Shown piece by piece: positions 48,619 to 61,800 of a DNA stretch of 64,000 nt; the stretch's first letter is position 1; each line of letters opens with the position of its first letter. A program made the translations under genes and the position numbers. The DNA comes from Phymorhynchus buccinoides. Taxonomy: Eukaryota; Mollusca; Gastropoda; Neogastropoda; Raphitomidae. The stretch spans positions 39,147,742 to 39,211,741 of the forward strand of contig CM065690.1 in assembly GCA_017654935.2 (NCBI GenBank), read 5' to 3'. A model generated the notes under the pieces. That model saw only the letters and a program-made list of their open reading frames with translations. It had not been told where the DNA came from and did not search any database.

Positions 48619-51600
48619 CTTTGCAATTCACCACACAACAGCAGTGGTGGAAAGACATACAAATGGAAATAAACTTTGGTAAATATGATTTTTTTTAAAC
48701 AGCACAGTTGACAACAATGAAAAAGATAAGATAAGAAGAGAAGATAAGCTGTGGGGATAGGCTGCACAATCATGATACACAGATTGCTCTATATTGACAG
48801 CTGGACCTGTTTCCTTGTTGACACATACACTTACATAAAACAAAGGCACAATGAAAATCGGAACACTATAACAGCCTTTACCCCCTAAACTTTCTTCCTG
48901 ACTATATTTACATTTTCCTCAGCGACTCTTAATACTATCCCGCCTGCAGCTGGGTCGGCACTGCTCTTCCCCTGTGACGCATCGCCCACACAGCTCCTAT
49001 TCCCTGCTGACGAGATATTTTGTCACTTTTCTGATTTTTTTTACGCGAGGTAAAGAAATGTCAACATCTTAGTGTTTGGTACCAAATGAAAGAGCAAACA
49101 CAGGACTAATCGGTTATGGTAACATTTATTTGATCGCTAATAAAATATAGTCACGCTGTTCTCCTAAAGTAGCTAAGGTTATGGGAAGTAAAAAACAAGG
49201 AAAACATGGGACGAAAAAGCTTAATCTTTACCTTGAAATCATTATTTCTAACACCTCTCTTGCAGAGAAACTCGCACCACGATTTTGTCTAGCAGACATC
49301 TTTTTTTGGTACCAGAATTCCAACCCGCCTACGTGGGAAATCCCGATCGCCGGTTTCACATTCCAAAGCGAAATTCCTTCACGTACACAGACTATTAGAG
49401 TGTGAACTAGCGGCGATAATCTTGCCAAGATATCCCGAAAACTTCTCGTAGAGGTTGCTTCCCTTAGTCCACAGAGGAAACAAGGTAAGGAATTTGTAAA
49501 GTCTGGTCTGACGTATACGAACGACCCGTCTCCACGTTTGGATTTTGGATACGACGTATGCGAGTGATCCGTCAGCAGGAAAGGGAATTCCCGTCACTCG
49601 GATACGTCTTATCCGTTTAAAAAAGGTTAATGAAAAGAAACCGATTATCAATACTAAAAAAAGTATAAAGTAGAATGTGTACATGGACAACAAAAAATGC
49701 CTGAAGATGCTGCAATGGAAAAATGTTTCAGGAAAGCTAAAGAGGTGGTGAGGACTGCTATAGTGTGATTATGAAAGACAGCTATAGACTTGATTTATGC
49801 ATCCAGTAGGACTGCTATAGTGTGATTATGAAAGACAGCTATAGCGCATCCACTAGGACTGCTATAGTGTGATTATGAAAGACAGCTATAGACTTGATTT
49901 ATGCATCCACTAGGACTGCTATAGTGTGATTATGAAAGACAGCTATAGACTTGATTTATGCATCCAGTAGGACTGCTATAGTGTGATTATGAAAGACAGC
50001 TATAGACTTGATCTATGCATCCAGTAGGACTGCTATAGTGTGATTATGAAAGACAGCTATAGACTTGATTTATGCATCCAGTAGGACTGCTATAGTGTGA
50101 TTATGAAAGACAGCTATAGACTTGCGCATCCACTAGGACTGCTATAGTGTGATTATGAAAGACAGCTATAGACTTGATTTATGCATCCACTAGGACTGCT
50201 ATAGTGTGATTATGAAAGACAGCTATAGACTTGATCTATGCATCCAGTAGGACTGCTATAGTGTGATTATGAAAGACAGCTATAGACTTGATCTATGCAT
50301 CCAGTAGGACTGCTATAGTGTGATTATGAAAGACAGCTATAGACTTGATTTATGCATCCAGTAGGACTGCTATAGTGTGATTATGAAAGACAGCTATAGA
50401 CTTGATTTATGCATCCAGAAGGACTGCTATAGTGTGATTATGAAAGACAGCCATAAATTCTTGATTTATTTTTTGTATCCAGGGGGACTGTTAAAAATTT
50501 GATTACAAAAGACAGCCATAGACTCTTGATTTATCTTATGTATCCAGACCTTATGCTGAAGAGGAATCACACAAATGGCAACAACATCACTGACAACAAG
50601 CTCACAACAAAGAATAACAGTAAGGAAATTGGAGAGAAGATAAAGAAACGAAATGGTCTAAATCGTGCAGAGTCAGCAGAGCACAGACCTCGATGTTTCC
50701 CCTCCAGCGGTCGGCTGCATTGCGGGCCAGTTCCAGTTCCTTATCCTTCAGCCCACGGTGTCGCTTGTAGGCAATCTCCACAAAGATCAGCAGCACCCCT
50801 GCCACTATGCCACCCGCCACCATCATGAACACACCTGTAAAGGACACAGCATGAACACACCTGTAAAGGTCAAGTCACGAATAATTACATACTGAGCACA
50901 CCTGCATAGTATACATCAAGAACACACATGCAGAGCACATGTACATATGAATACACCAGTATAGCACACATCATGAACACACCTGTAAAATACACATCAT
51001 GTACACCTTGTAGCACACATCATGAGCACACCTGCACATCAAGAACACACATGCAGAGCACATGTACACATGAATACACCAGTATAGCACACATCATGAA
51101 CACACCTGTAAAAGACACGTCATGTACACCTTGTAGCACACATCATGAACACACCTGTAAAAGACACGTCATGTACACCTTGTAGCACACATCATGAACA
51201 CACCTGTAAAAGACACGTCATGTACACCTTGTAGCACACATCATGAACACACCTGTAAAAGACACATCATGTACACCTTGTAGCACACATCATGAACACA
51301 CCTGTAAAAGACACGTCATGTACACCTTGTAGCACACATCATGAACACACCTGTAAAAGACACGTCATGTACACCTTGTAGCACACATCATGAGCACACC
51401 TGTAAAAGACACGTCATGTACACCTTGTAGCACACATCATGAACACACCTGTAAAAGACACGTCATGTACACCTTGTAGCACACATCATGAACACACCTG
51501 TAAAAGACACGTCATGTACACCTTGTAGCACACATCATGAACACACCTGTAAAAGACACGTCATGTACACCTTGTAGCACACATCATGAACACACCTGTA

Positions 51601-54600
51601 AAAGACACATCATGTACACCTTGTAGCACACATCATGAACACACCTGTAAAAGACACGTCATGTACACCTTGTAGCACACATCATGAACACACCTGTAAA
51701 AGACACATCATGTACACCTTGTAGCACACATCATGAACACACCTGTAAAAGACACGTCATGTACACCTTGTAGCACACATCATGAACACACCTGTAAAAG
51801 ACACGTCATGTACACCTTGTAGCACACATCATGAACACACCTGTAAAAGACACGTCATGTACACCTTGTAGCACACATCATGAACACACCTGTAAAAGAC
51901 ACGTCATGTACACCTTGTAGCACACATCATGAACACACCTGTAAAAGACACGTCATGTACACCTTGTAGCACACATCATGAACACACCTGTAAAAGACAC
52001 ATCATGTACACCTTGTAGCACACATCATGAACACACCTGTAAAAGACACGTCATGTACACCTTGTAGCACACATCATGAACACACCTGTAAAAGACACAT
52101 CATGTACACCTTGTAGCACACATCATGAACACACCTGTAAAAGACACATCATGTACACCTTGTAGCACACATCATGAACACACCTGTAAAAGACACGTCA
52201 TGTACACCTTGTAGCACACATCATGAACACACCTGTAAAAGACACGTCATGTACACCTTGTAGCACACATCATGAACACACCTGTAAAAGACACATCATG
52301 TACACCTTGTAGCACACATCATGAACACACCTGTAAAAGACATGTCATGTACACCTTGTAGCACACATCATGAACACACCTGTAAAAGACACGTCATGTA
52401 CACCTTGTAGCACACATCATGAGCACACCTGCACAGTATGCATCATCCTACACCTGTACAGCCGATTTCAAATCATGTTGCTTATGGCCCTGCTGATGCA
52501 ACTACAGCCATGACATTGTCAGGTCTGTCACTGAGAAAAATTCTGACTGTTATAAACACAGTTATACAGCAAGCATCATGAACAAATCATGTCAACACAC
52601 TGTACAGCACATATAGAGAGTTGGAGAGCACACATGCATGTGCATGCAGACGTGTGCATACACACAAAAACACACACGCACTTCTACGTACCAGCCATGT
52701 TAGTGAGGCCGAGGGTGGCAGGGGCAGAGTTGCCCTCAGGACACTGGGAGTTGCTGTCCACCAGGATCCAGCGATTGTCCAGCTCCTCCATCACCCCACC
52801 TGCACCCACATCATCATGCATCATTATCGTCATCACATTGTCATGTCCCTTGAAGTCGGAGTATGGCCGCCCATGTGGCGGGGCCCTTTAAAAGCAGCCA
52901 TACACGTAATCTTCCCACCCAAGGCCATGTGAAATGTTCACATGGAACTGGGTGTGCCCCCAGAGCGTTTAAGCTGGGGAACGAAAACAACATCACATTA
53001 TATTGTCATCATCATCATCACATTGTCATCATCTTCATTGGTTTAAATAATTTTTATTGACGAACAACACATAATATAACCAAATGAAATAAACAAAAAT
53101 AAAGACAGCAACAAGCTTGAAGCTTAGAGCGTGCCTACTCAAATATAGTCTCTATCAGCATCATCATTATTATCTTCACATTATAATCATCATCATTACA
53201 TTGTTACAATATCATCACCACACTGCTAGGGCATCAACACATATCCAGGGATTTTATGCAAGAAAGCATTCAACTATAGAATTAAAGCTGATATTAACCT
53301 CTTCACTGACAGAGGAAATTGAACAGATTTTTTTAAATGATAAAATTGAACAGAGCCCACACACACCCACACCGTGGGGATACCGGGGGGTCCGTACAAA
53401 TAGTTCCCCCACCTTCTGGAATTTTTGTGCTTGTAACTTCCTCTAATCTGTCTCTCTCTTTGTTTGACTGTCTTTTTCCTCGCTTTGTGTCATCTACTAT
53501 CTTTCTGACTTTTTGGCCCATTCTCCTGCCTTTAAAAAACACAAACATCTTCCATATAGTTTTCTCCTTTAAGCTCCTCCGAAATCGGAATGTGTCGGCT
53601 GAATGCAGCGAGGAGACCAGTGAAAACTGGAAAATGGACACATACGTAGCCATTGTGGCCTTATGGCCTGGGAATGTAGAAGAAGAAGAAGAACAGAGAT
53701 CTCTTACAGTTAATCTAGTAAGATTCCTAAAAAGTTCTATAACCACCCTTCTGCTTTTAGATTAACTTTATTGATGTGTGATTCTAAATGTACATTAAAA
53801 TTAGCCAATTTTCTTTATGAAGCTTTTAAGATCCGTAACGAAGCTTTATCATTTGATAGTTGACAGATTTGTGCATTGTGCTTGTTTACTATATAAGCTA
53901 GTTTTGGGCGCCGTTGATTTGTCGTCAACGATGCTTTTCGTGTATGTTCACTTCATAATTTAACTCTTGGTATGGCTAATTTGCTTATCTTTGATGCTTG
54001 TTCACTTTATAATCCAACTTTTGGCGATGTTGATTTGTTGTCAATGTTGCTTTTTGTGTGTATGTTCGCTTATAATGGAGTTCTTTGTGCTGATGATTTG
54101 TTGTCATTGTTGCTTTTTGTGTGTATGTTCGCTTATAATGGAGTTCATTGTGCTGATGATTTGTTGTCATTGTTGCTTTTTGTGTGGATGTTCGCTTATA
54201 ATGGAGTTCTTTGCTGATGATTTGTTGTCATTGTTGCTTTTTGTGTGTATGTTCGCTTATAATGGAGTTCTTTGTGCTGATGATTTGTTGTCATTGTTGC
54301 TTTTTGTGTGTATGTTCGCTTATAATGGAGTTCTTTGTGCTGATGATTTGTTGTCATTGTTGCTTTTTTGTGATGTGTAATGTTCGCTGATGATTTGTTG
54401 TATGTGTATGTTCGCTTATAATGGAGTTCTTTGTGCTGATGATTTGTTGTCATTGTTGCTTTTTGTGTGTATGTTCGCTTATAATGGAGTTCTTTGTGCT
54501 GATGATTTGTTGTCATTGTTGCTTTTTGTGTGTATGTTCGCTTATAATGGAGTTCTTTGTGCTGATGATTTGTTGTCATTGTTGCTTTTTGTGTGTATGT

Positions 54601-55754
54601 TCGCTTACAATGGAGTTCTTTGTGTTGATGATTTGTTGTCATTGTTGCTTTTTGTGTGGATGTTCGCTTATAATGGAGTTCTTTGCTGATGATTTGTTGT
54701 CAGTGTTGCTTTTTGTGTGGATGTTCGCTTACAATGGAGTTCTTTGTGCTGATGATTTGTTGTCATTGTTGTTTTTCCTTTTGTAACCCCCTCCCCTCTG
54801 ACATGGGCAGAATGCCTGGATCAGTAACCTTGGTGAATTGTGAATTGAATTGTGAGAACCTACTAAAATGGTCTGGAGATATATCCCTCTTCAGTGTTCT
54901 AAAGCAAAAATATGCATTCATTCCCATTGAAGTTATTACATCATCAATTATATAATTTTACCCACGGTTTAATTTCTCAAAATGTAAGCTGCATGATATG
55001 CAAATAGATGAGTCAAAAAGATGTGAATATAAAACTAAAAATGTGCCTTTCTCAGCAAGAGTCTATCAGTAATGTTTCAAGATTTCAAGTCTGTGTGTAA
55101 GTGTGTGCATGTGTGTGCGAATGTGTATGTGTGAACATGGCAAAAAACATTGTGTCCATTTCATATTGCTAACAGTACTGAGCATATAGACAGCAATACA
55201 TCACAACAAAAATAACAATCTTTCCAGCAAACACTGCTAACAGAAACCATGGACTCACTCTCATGAAGCTCCAGCACAGCCAGGGAGACAGGGTGTGTCC
55301 AGTGACTGTCCTTGCGCAGGCCGATGCCCAGCCCGTTGCGGCCAAACAGGTCGCCCGCCGTGGTCAGGTCGCAGTCGTTGGCAGCCTCATACTCCAGACG
55401 AGGAGAGTCCCAGATGAATGCCTGCAAGTCTCTGCCAACATACACAGCCAGTAACATTGAACACAACTCAGCTGACAGCATCTGTTTCTAATGTTCATGG
55501 CCTCCCAAGATGAAACATGAGCACACAAAAGCGAATGTACAATGTTCAGTGATTTAGAAAAAGATAAACCACGAGAAGCTAAGTGGGAAAAGAGTAATAA
55601 TGATAATGACCCCTCACATAATAATAATAATAATAATACATAAAACTTATATAGTGCTGTTCTATAGCATGCCATCCTCACAGCACTTTACAAAGATAAA
55701 ATCAAAAACTATTACGCACGCACGCACGCAGCGCACGCACGCACGCACGCACGC

Positions 55755-55815
<61 letters not shown>

Positions 55816-58800
55816 GAGGCACCCCTCGCACACAAAGCAGTAATAACAAAACTAACGCAGAAATAAAAGCATAGCATAGCATGACAACTCAAAGATAGCT
55901 TGACCTTACTGCCCGTTACAAAGAACTTTAACAAAATAAAATAAAATAAACAAAAAGCAAACGAGACAATTACACAAAGACAGTATTTCCTACAGATGGA
56001 TCTTAGCAGATCCTTAATCATAACCGCTGTCAAAACTTTTTTTTGTTGTTTACACTCTTCTCTCTCTTTACTTCTTACACAAAACACATGATACACTATT
56101 CTCTCTCTCTTTACTTTTTACACGAAACACAATTGGTACACTGTTATCTCTACTTCTACACATAACACATGACCAGACCTGTTTACCCTTATAATAAACC
56201 TGGAATTTGCCACAGAAAACCCCGGAATTTGAGGAGAAAAAAAAAGATTTCACATTGGTACACGACTCGCAATAAAACCCTGATTTAAAAGGTATCTTGC
56301 GAGCGCACTGTGTGCGAAATTTTGAAGTCCACGTTGCAGTACTTGCAGTGTGCATGCTCGTCTCCCAAACGCGAACTTGTTATTCCTGGCACTTTCAAAT
56401 ACTTTTGAGAAAACTTCTGCTTCACTTTTGGTTGTTTCACCCTATCACTCCGAGGTTTCGGTCAACCCTTGCGTCTTTTCATACAAACGGAAACAAATAA
56501 TAGACGGTTTTTTGAAATCCCGGGATTTTCAGCGTTCACCCGGAATTAATTATTTTACCCAGAATTTTTGCAAATTCCCGGAATAATTCCGGCAAAACCG
56601 GGAGGGTAAACAGGTCTGCATGACGCACTGTTCCGTCACTCATTTTTTTAAATCTTTATATCTGGCACTTCACACAAGAACCAGCACAGCTGATATGGAG
56701 AAGAAAAAAAAGACTTCTAATCTTCTGACAGCAGGAGTGAAAACAATAGACGATTTTCGGAAAAAAATAGGGGAGAGCACTTCGTGAAAATTAGAGTTGC
56801 TTACCTCCATTACTCGGTCAAATGCCATAGCAACAATGCAACAATGGCGTCGAATCTTGAAACCGCAGGATGCGAGTCAGCGACTTGCAAACATTTTTTT
56901 AAAAAGAAAAATTAGGGGTGGCCAGTAGCCACAAACTGATAAAACTTGCAAAATGTGACGTAAAAATATAAATGACATAAATTTTTAGAATGACGCACGA
57001 GTGTTCTAAATGCTGCATGTCTGTTCAAACACACGAGTCGATAGGCTACGAGAGCTGAAGGTAGAGTGACTTCCCCTGTTTGACCGATTGAATTAGGCAA
57101 GATCACTCCCACACACCATGAAATTACTCCCCTTAATTATTTCCGAATAATTCCTATTGAGAAACTTTGCCGCGACAGGCCCACGTACCCAGTGCGCACG
57201 GCCTCGATGGCGTTTTCAGCGTTTTGGTAGTTCTTGTCCTCCATGTTGCGGTACATCGTGGACAGCTCCACCTGCCGCTTAAAGTACATCTCCACCGCAC
57301 TGTCCTTCACCGTTGCGTAGCGGAAGTTCTCGTTGGGGTTTCGCAACTGACAAACGAGAAACACAGAAGTTTTATATTTTATACAATATACAAATAGTTA
57401 TGAATGATAAATCTCAATAATTTGCTGGCACCGTTCCACTGGCCTTAAGGATTTAAAAGTTAATGCATTATAAATGCAGAATACTTGAGTTTTATAAAAC
57501 TTTTGTATCCAAATGCCATGTATTGAACATATTTATCAAAACCAGTTATTGTGAACTTTGAATCTTGATTTGTGTTCTGTAAACAATCTTGATTTGTGTT
57601 CAGTATACAGATATTTACCGTTTCATTCTCAACCAAAAATTAACAAAAAACAAAACAAATTTAGGACACCACAAAAATTGTGCGTCACTGCACTATTTCT
57701 CTTTACCCCTCTTCACACTATTTGCAGAAATCTTAGGTCCACACTTAACTATTCTTGCACTACGGGCATTTGCCGATGACGTTACTCTTCACTCCACCAA
57801 AGATGGCTACGTATCGCCGTTGAGCACCATGCTGTGTGCTTGTTTGTTTTTAGCGCTTATATTTCCATTAAAAAGAAGCGTGCACGCTTGAACAAAAATG
57901 GCTACTTCATCCTTGAAAATAATACTTTGCATGCAAGTGAAAGAACATCATGAAATACATGGCGCTAGAAGAGTTAAGGAGCTGAACACACGCACGCACG
58001 CACGCATGCACGCACGCACGCATGCACGCACCCACACAAACGCACACACCCACACATACAATCTCTCTCTCACCCTGGGATCATCGATGCCGGAGATGCG
58101 TGCCTCAGGCCTGTCGAGCACGAGGAAGGCGGCCAGGTTGGCAGTGTAGGAGGCCACGATGATCATGGCAAAGCCTGCCCACACCATGCCCAGCACTCGG
58201 GCACTGAAACTGCGAGGGGTCCCTGAAAATGTAACAGTCAGTATTGGTTGATTTCATCCCAGATAATAGTCATCTTCAACTATGTAAACCGCTATAATCA
58301 AATTAAAACTGCAAGAGGTCTCTAAAACAATAGAAATGATCAATAAAATGACATACTGTGTGAACTACTTTTATTAGTAATATTCGTACGCCATCTGTGG
58401 AGGAAGGTTTACGTGATATTGAGTGAGTAAGTGTGCTTCTTTCATGTATTTTCCTGTTCAGCTATGTATAGTGTTTATGTTTGAATGCATTGCGAATGTT
58501 AATGTGCATCTGCGCTTCAATTGAATTTATATTAAGATCATATAAATACTGTATGTTGTTGTTGTTTCTTTCTTGGTGGGTTGGGATTTTTTTTGGTCAC
58601 CATAATCTCCTGTTAATATGACATGAAACGGATGTGTACCACCAAGTAAAAACGATTGTATTGACCTTTTGACATAGAATTGTGGATGAGAAAAAAGGAC
58701 TTGTTATCATTGCAACACACGTTGTTATGTTTATCATAACATTAACTTTATCATCACCTTTTCCAATGACGCTGTTGAGGAGCACACCCCAGGAGAAACA

Positions 58801-61800
58801 CATGGCTGAGGACAGGTTGAGGGCGTCCTTATTATTATCATTATTATCATCATTATCATCCTCATCATTGTCATCACCTTCTCCAATGTCGCTGTAGAGG
58901 AGCACACCCAAGGAGAACCACATGGCCGAGGACAGGTTGAGGGCGTCCTTATTATTATCATTATTATCATCAATATCATTCACATCCTTGTCATCACCTT
59001 CTCCAATGTCGCTGTAGAGGAGCACACCCCAGGAGAACCACATGGCCGAGGACAGGTTGAGCGCATCCTTATTATAAACATCAACATCATTCACATCATT
59101 ATCATCACCTTCTCCAATGCCGCTGTTGAGGAGCACACCCCAGGAGAACCACATGGCCGAGGACAGGTTGAGCGCATCCTTATTATTATCATTATTATCA
59201 TCAATATCATTCACATCATTATCATCACCTTCTCCAATGTCGCTGTAGAGGAGCACACCCCAGGAGAACCACATGGCCGAGGACAGGTTGAGGGCGTCCT
59301 TATTATTATCATTATTATCATCAATATCATTCACATCCTTGTCATCACCTTCTCCAATGTCGCTGTAGAGGAGCACACCCCAGGAGAACCACATGGCTGA
59401 GGACAGGTTGAGCGCATCCTTATTATAAACATCAACATCATTCACATCATTATCATCACCTTCTCCAATGCCGCTGTAGAGGAGCACACCCCAGGAGAAC
59501 CACATGGCCGAGGACAGGTTGAGCGCATCCTTATTATTATCATTATTATCATCAATATCATTCACATCATTATCATCACCTTCTCCAATGCCGCTGTTGA
59601 GGAGCACACCCCAGGAGAACCACATGGCCGACGACAGGTTGAGGGCGTCTTCCTCGGTGTCCTCGGACTTGGCCAGCTTGAAGCGGCCGAAGGGGGAGAA
59701 CCTGTCCAGAAGGTAGAGCACCAGGGCCACCACGTGCACCGACAGCCCCACCAGGATCCACAGCGTGTCCTGGAAAGGCTGCAGGAACGACGCCAGGTTG
59801 GAGTCCTGCTGTGTCTGGTGGGAACAACAGCAAACAGAAACATCAGGTGTCTGAACTGTTGATGGCACTTTTAAAATTCAACAAGTTATCAAGCTGGAGT
59901 CGTTCTGTGTCCGGTGGCATCAACAACAACAAAAAGAGAAGTGTACTAATATAGCACTTCAACAATTGAAAAAGTTACATTAGGTTGGAGATCCACAGCA
60001 TGTCCTGAAAAGGCTGCAGGAACGACGCCAGGCTGGAGTCCTTCTGCGTCTGGTGGGAACAACAGCGATAAAGAGAAGGTCAGATTTGATACCAGCCCTT
60101 CAATAATTCAACAAAAGCCCCACCAGGATACACAGTGTGTCCTGGAAAGGCTGCAGGAACAACGCCAGGCTGGAGTCCTGTGTCTGGTGGAAACAACAGC
60201 AATAGAAAGAGACCGTCAGGTGGAGAAAGAAAGAAAACAACAACAACAACAACAACCAGCCTTTCAACACAACAAGATATTAGGCTGGAATCTTTCTTTG
60301 TCTGTGTTCTAAAAAAAACAAAAAAAAAAAAACCCTACAAAAACAAACAAACACAAAAATGCAGGTATCTCAACTGTCAACAGCCCTTTAACAATGAGGC
60401 GTTATACTACTCCTTGCCGACACGAAAGGGCGATAATTTTAGGCCCGAACTGCCGATGCCCCCTGGTGACAAGTCAGGAGCAGATAATCTTCTGTGGCTA
60501 CATACCACTAGTTCCTGACAGGCAAGGGTGATAATCTTAAGTAGGTGGCGTTCACATTTGAGGTCACGAGACAGGGGCAGATAATTTTCGGTATAAAGCC
60601 TCATTGAATAAGTCATTATCAGGCTGGAGTCCTTTTGTGTTTGTGTTTTCACAACAACAACAATGCACCTGAATTGTCAACATACTTGAACAAGTGATTA
60701 GGTTGGAGTCTTTCTGCACCTGTTGTCACAAATAAAACAATCAGATACAACTTTTTTTTCTCCTGTTTTACTCATCGTTGTTTACAAGTAATCAGTTTAT
60801 TATTCATGAATGTTGAATCATACATATATATGAATGTTATTTGTAAATGCATGAAGAAGGAATAAAATGTAAAATTTAAAAAAAACAATCAGATACATGA
60901 ACAATTCACCAAGTTATTAGCTTTGAGTCTAAAAGGGGACCACCGGTGTCACTTCATTTTGATGAAGCAGACTGTTGGTTTCAGGGCTGGGACTAGAGCA
61001 ACAAAGTAAGGCTGTGAGCAGCAGGCCTTCTTCTTCTTCTTCTCCTGCATTCCCGGGTCATATGGCCATAATGTGTTTGGTTTTCAGTTTTCACTGGTCT
61101 CCCCGCAGCGCACAGCTGACACATTCCGATTTCGGAGGAGCTCAAAGGAGAAAAATTATTTGGAAGATTTTTTTTTTTAAGGCGAGAGAATGGGCCAATA
61201 TGTCAGAAAGATAGTAGATGATAGAAAGCAAAGGGAAAAGGCAGAATCAAGAGTGATACATTAGAGGAAGTTACAAGCACAGAACTTCCAGAATGTGGGG
61301 GAACTATTTTTTTACAAAAGACCTTGTCCAGTATGGAGGCACGAGGCATCCAGCCACTCTCCCAGCAGGCCTTCAAAATGTCAATGAAAAAAAAGAGTGC
61401 TACCATGACACAAAAATAAAACATTCAAAAAAAATCTGCAACTATCTAGTCGGACACCCATTTACTTTTTATGTATATATTAAATCCCACCCCCACCCAG
61501 GTAACATTTGATTAAATAAGGAGAAAGTTCTGTCGGATAGGACTCAACATTGAATTTTCATGTGTAACACATAAAACACATATTTCCTTCTTTTGGTCAG
61601 TCAGACCACCAGACACGCAAGCAAACACGTAGGCAAACAGGTAGGCAAACACGTAAGCAAACACATAAGCAAACAAGTATTTGGTATTTGGTACTTTATA
61701 GTCACAGAGGCGTCTCTGTGAAATTCGGGTTGCTCCCACCTGGAGAGCGCATCGCAGCCAGAGGCGCGCCACCCCAGGAAGACAGACAAGGTTGGTGAGG

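Larger units (their letters stand above)
44100..49740 (-). other. GluN1 intron, C-tail to M4, main part
   Basis: Present three times in the window (here, 5.3-11.1 kb, and inverted at 1-5.3 kb). Contents are a CA/CG microsatellite (44957-44995), a GGCA run (45905-45926), an imperfect palindrome (46041-46106), a poly-G run (46325-46365), an 87-bp direct duplication (47933-48106), CCA/CA-rich stretches and a CA microsatellite (48571-48615). Short frames repeated in all copies, such as one starting [10 protein letters not shown] at 44641, have no recognisable domain and are not accepted as genes. Confidence 0.7.

Noticed and set aside
50965..52430. Regular 49-bp array as a CRISPR array
   Set aside because: There are no unique spacers: the whole unit repeats. 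The host is a eukaryote and the array sits in an intron.
54196..54642. 148-codon repetitive minus-strand frame
   Set aside because: It exists only because the 63-bp unit is a multiple of three. The opposite strand is also open and the degenerate copy in contig 1 is broken.
59562..59843. GC-rich frame [20 protein letters not shown] in the M1-M2 exon
   Set aside because: A shadow frame of the genuine GluN1 exon on the same strand.
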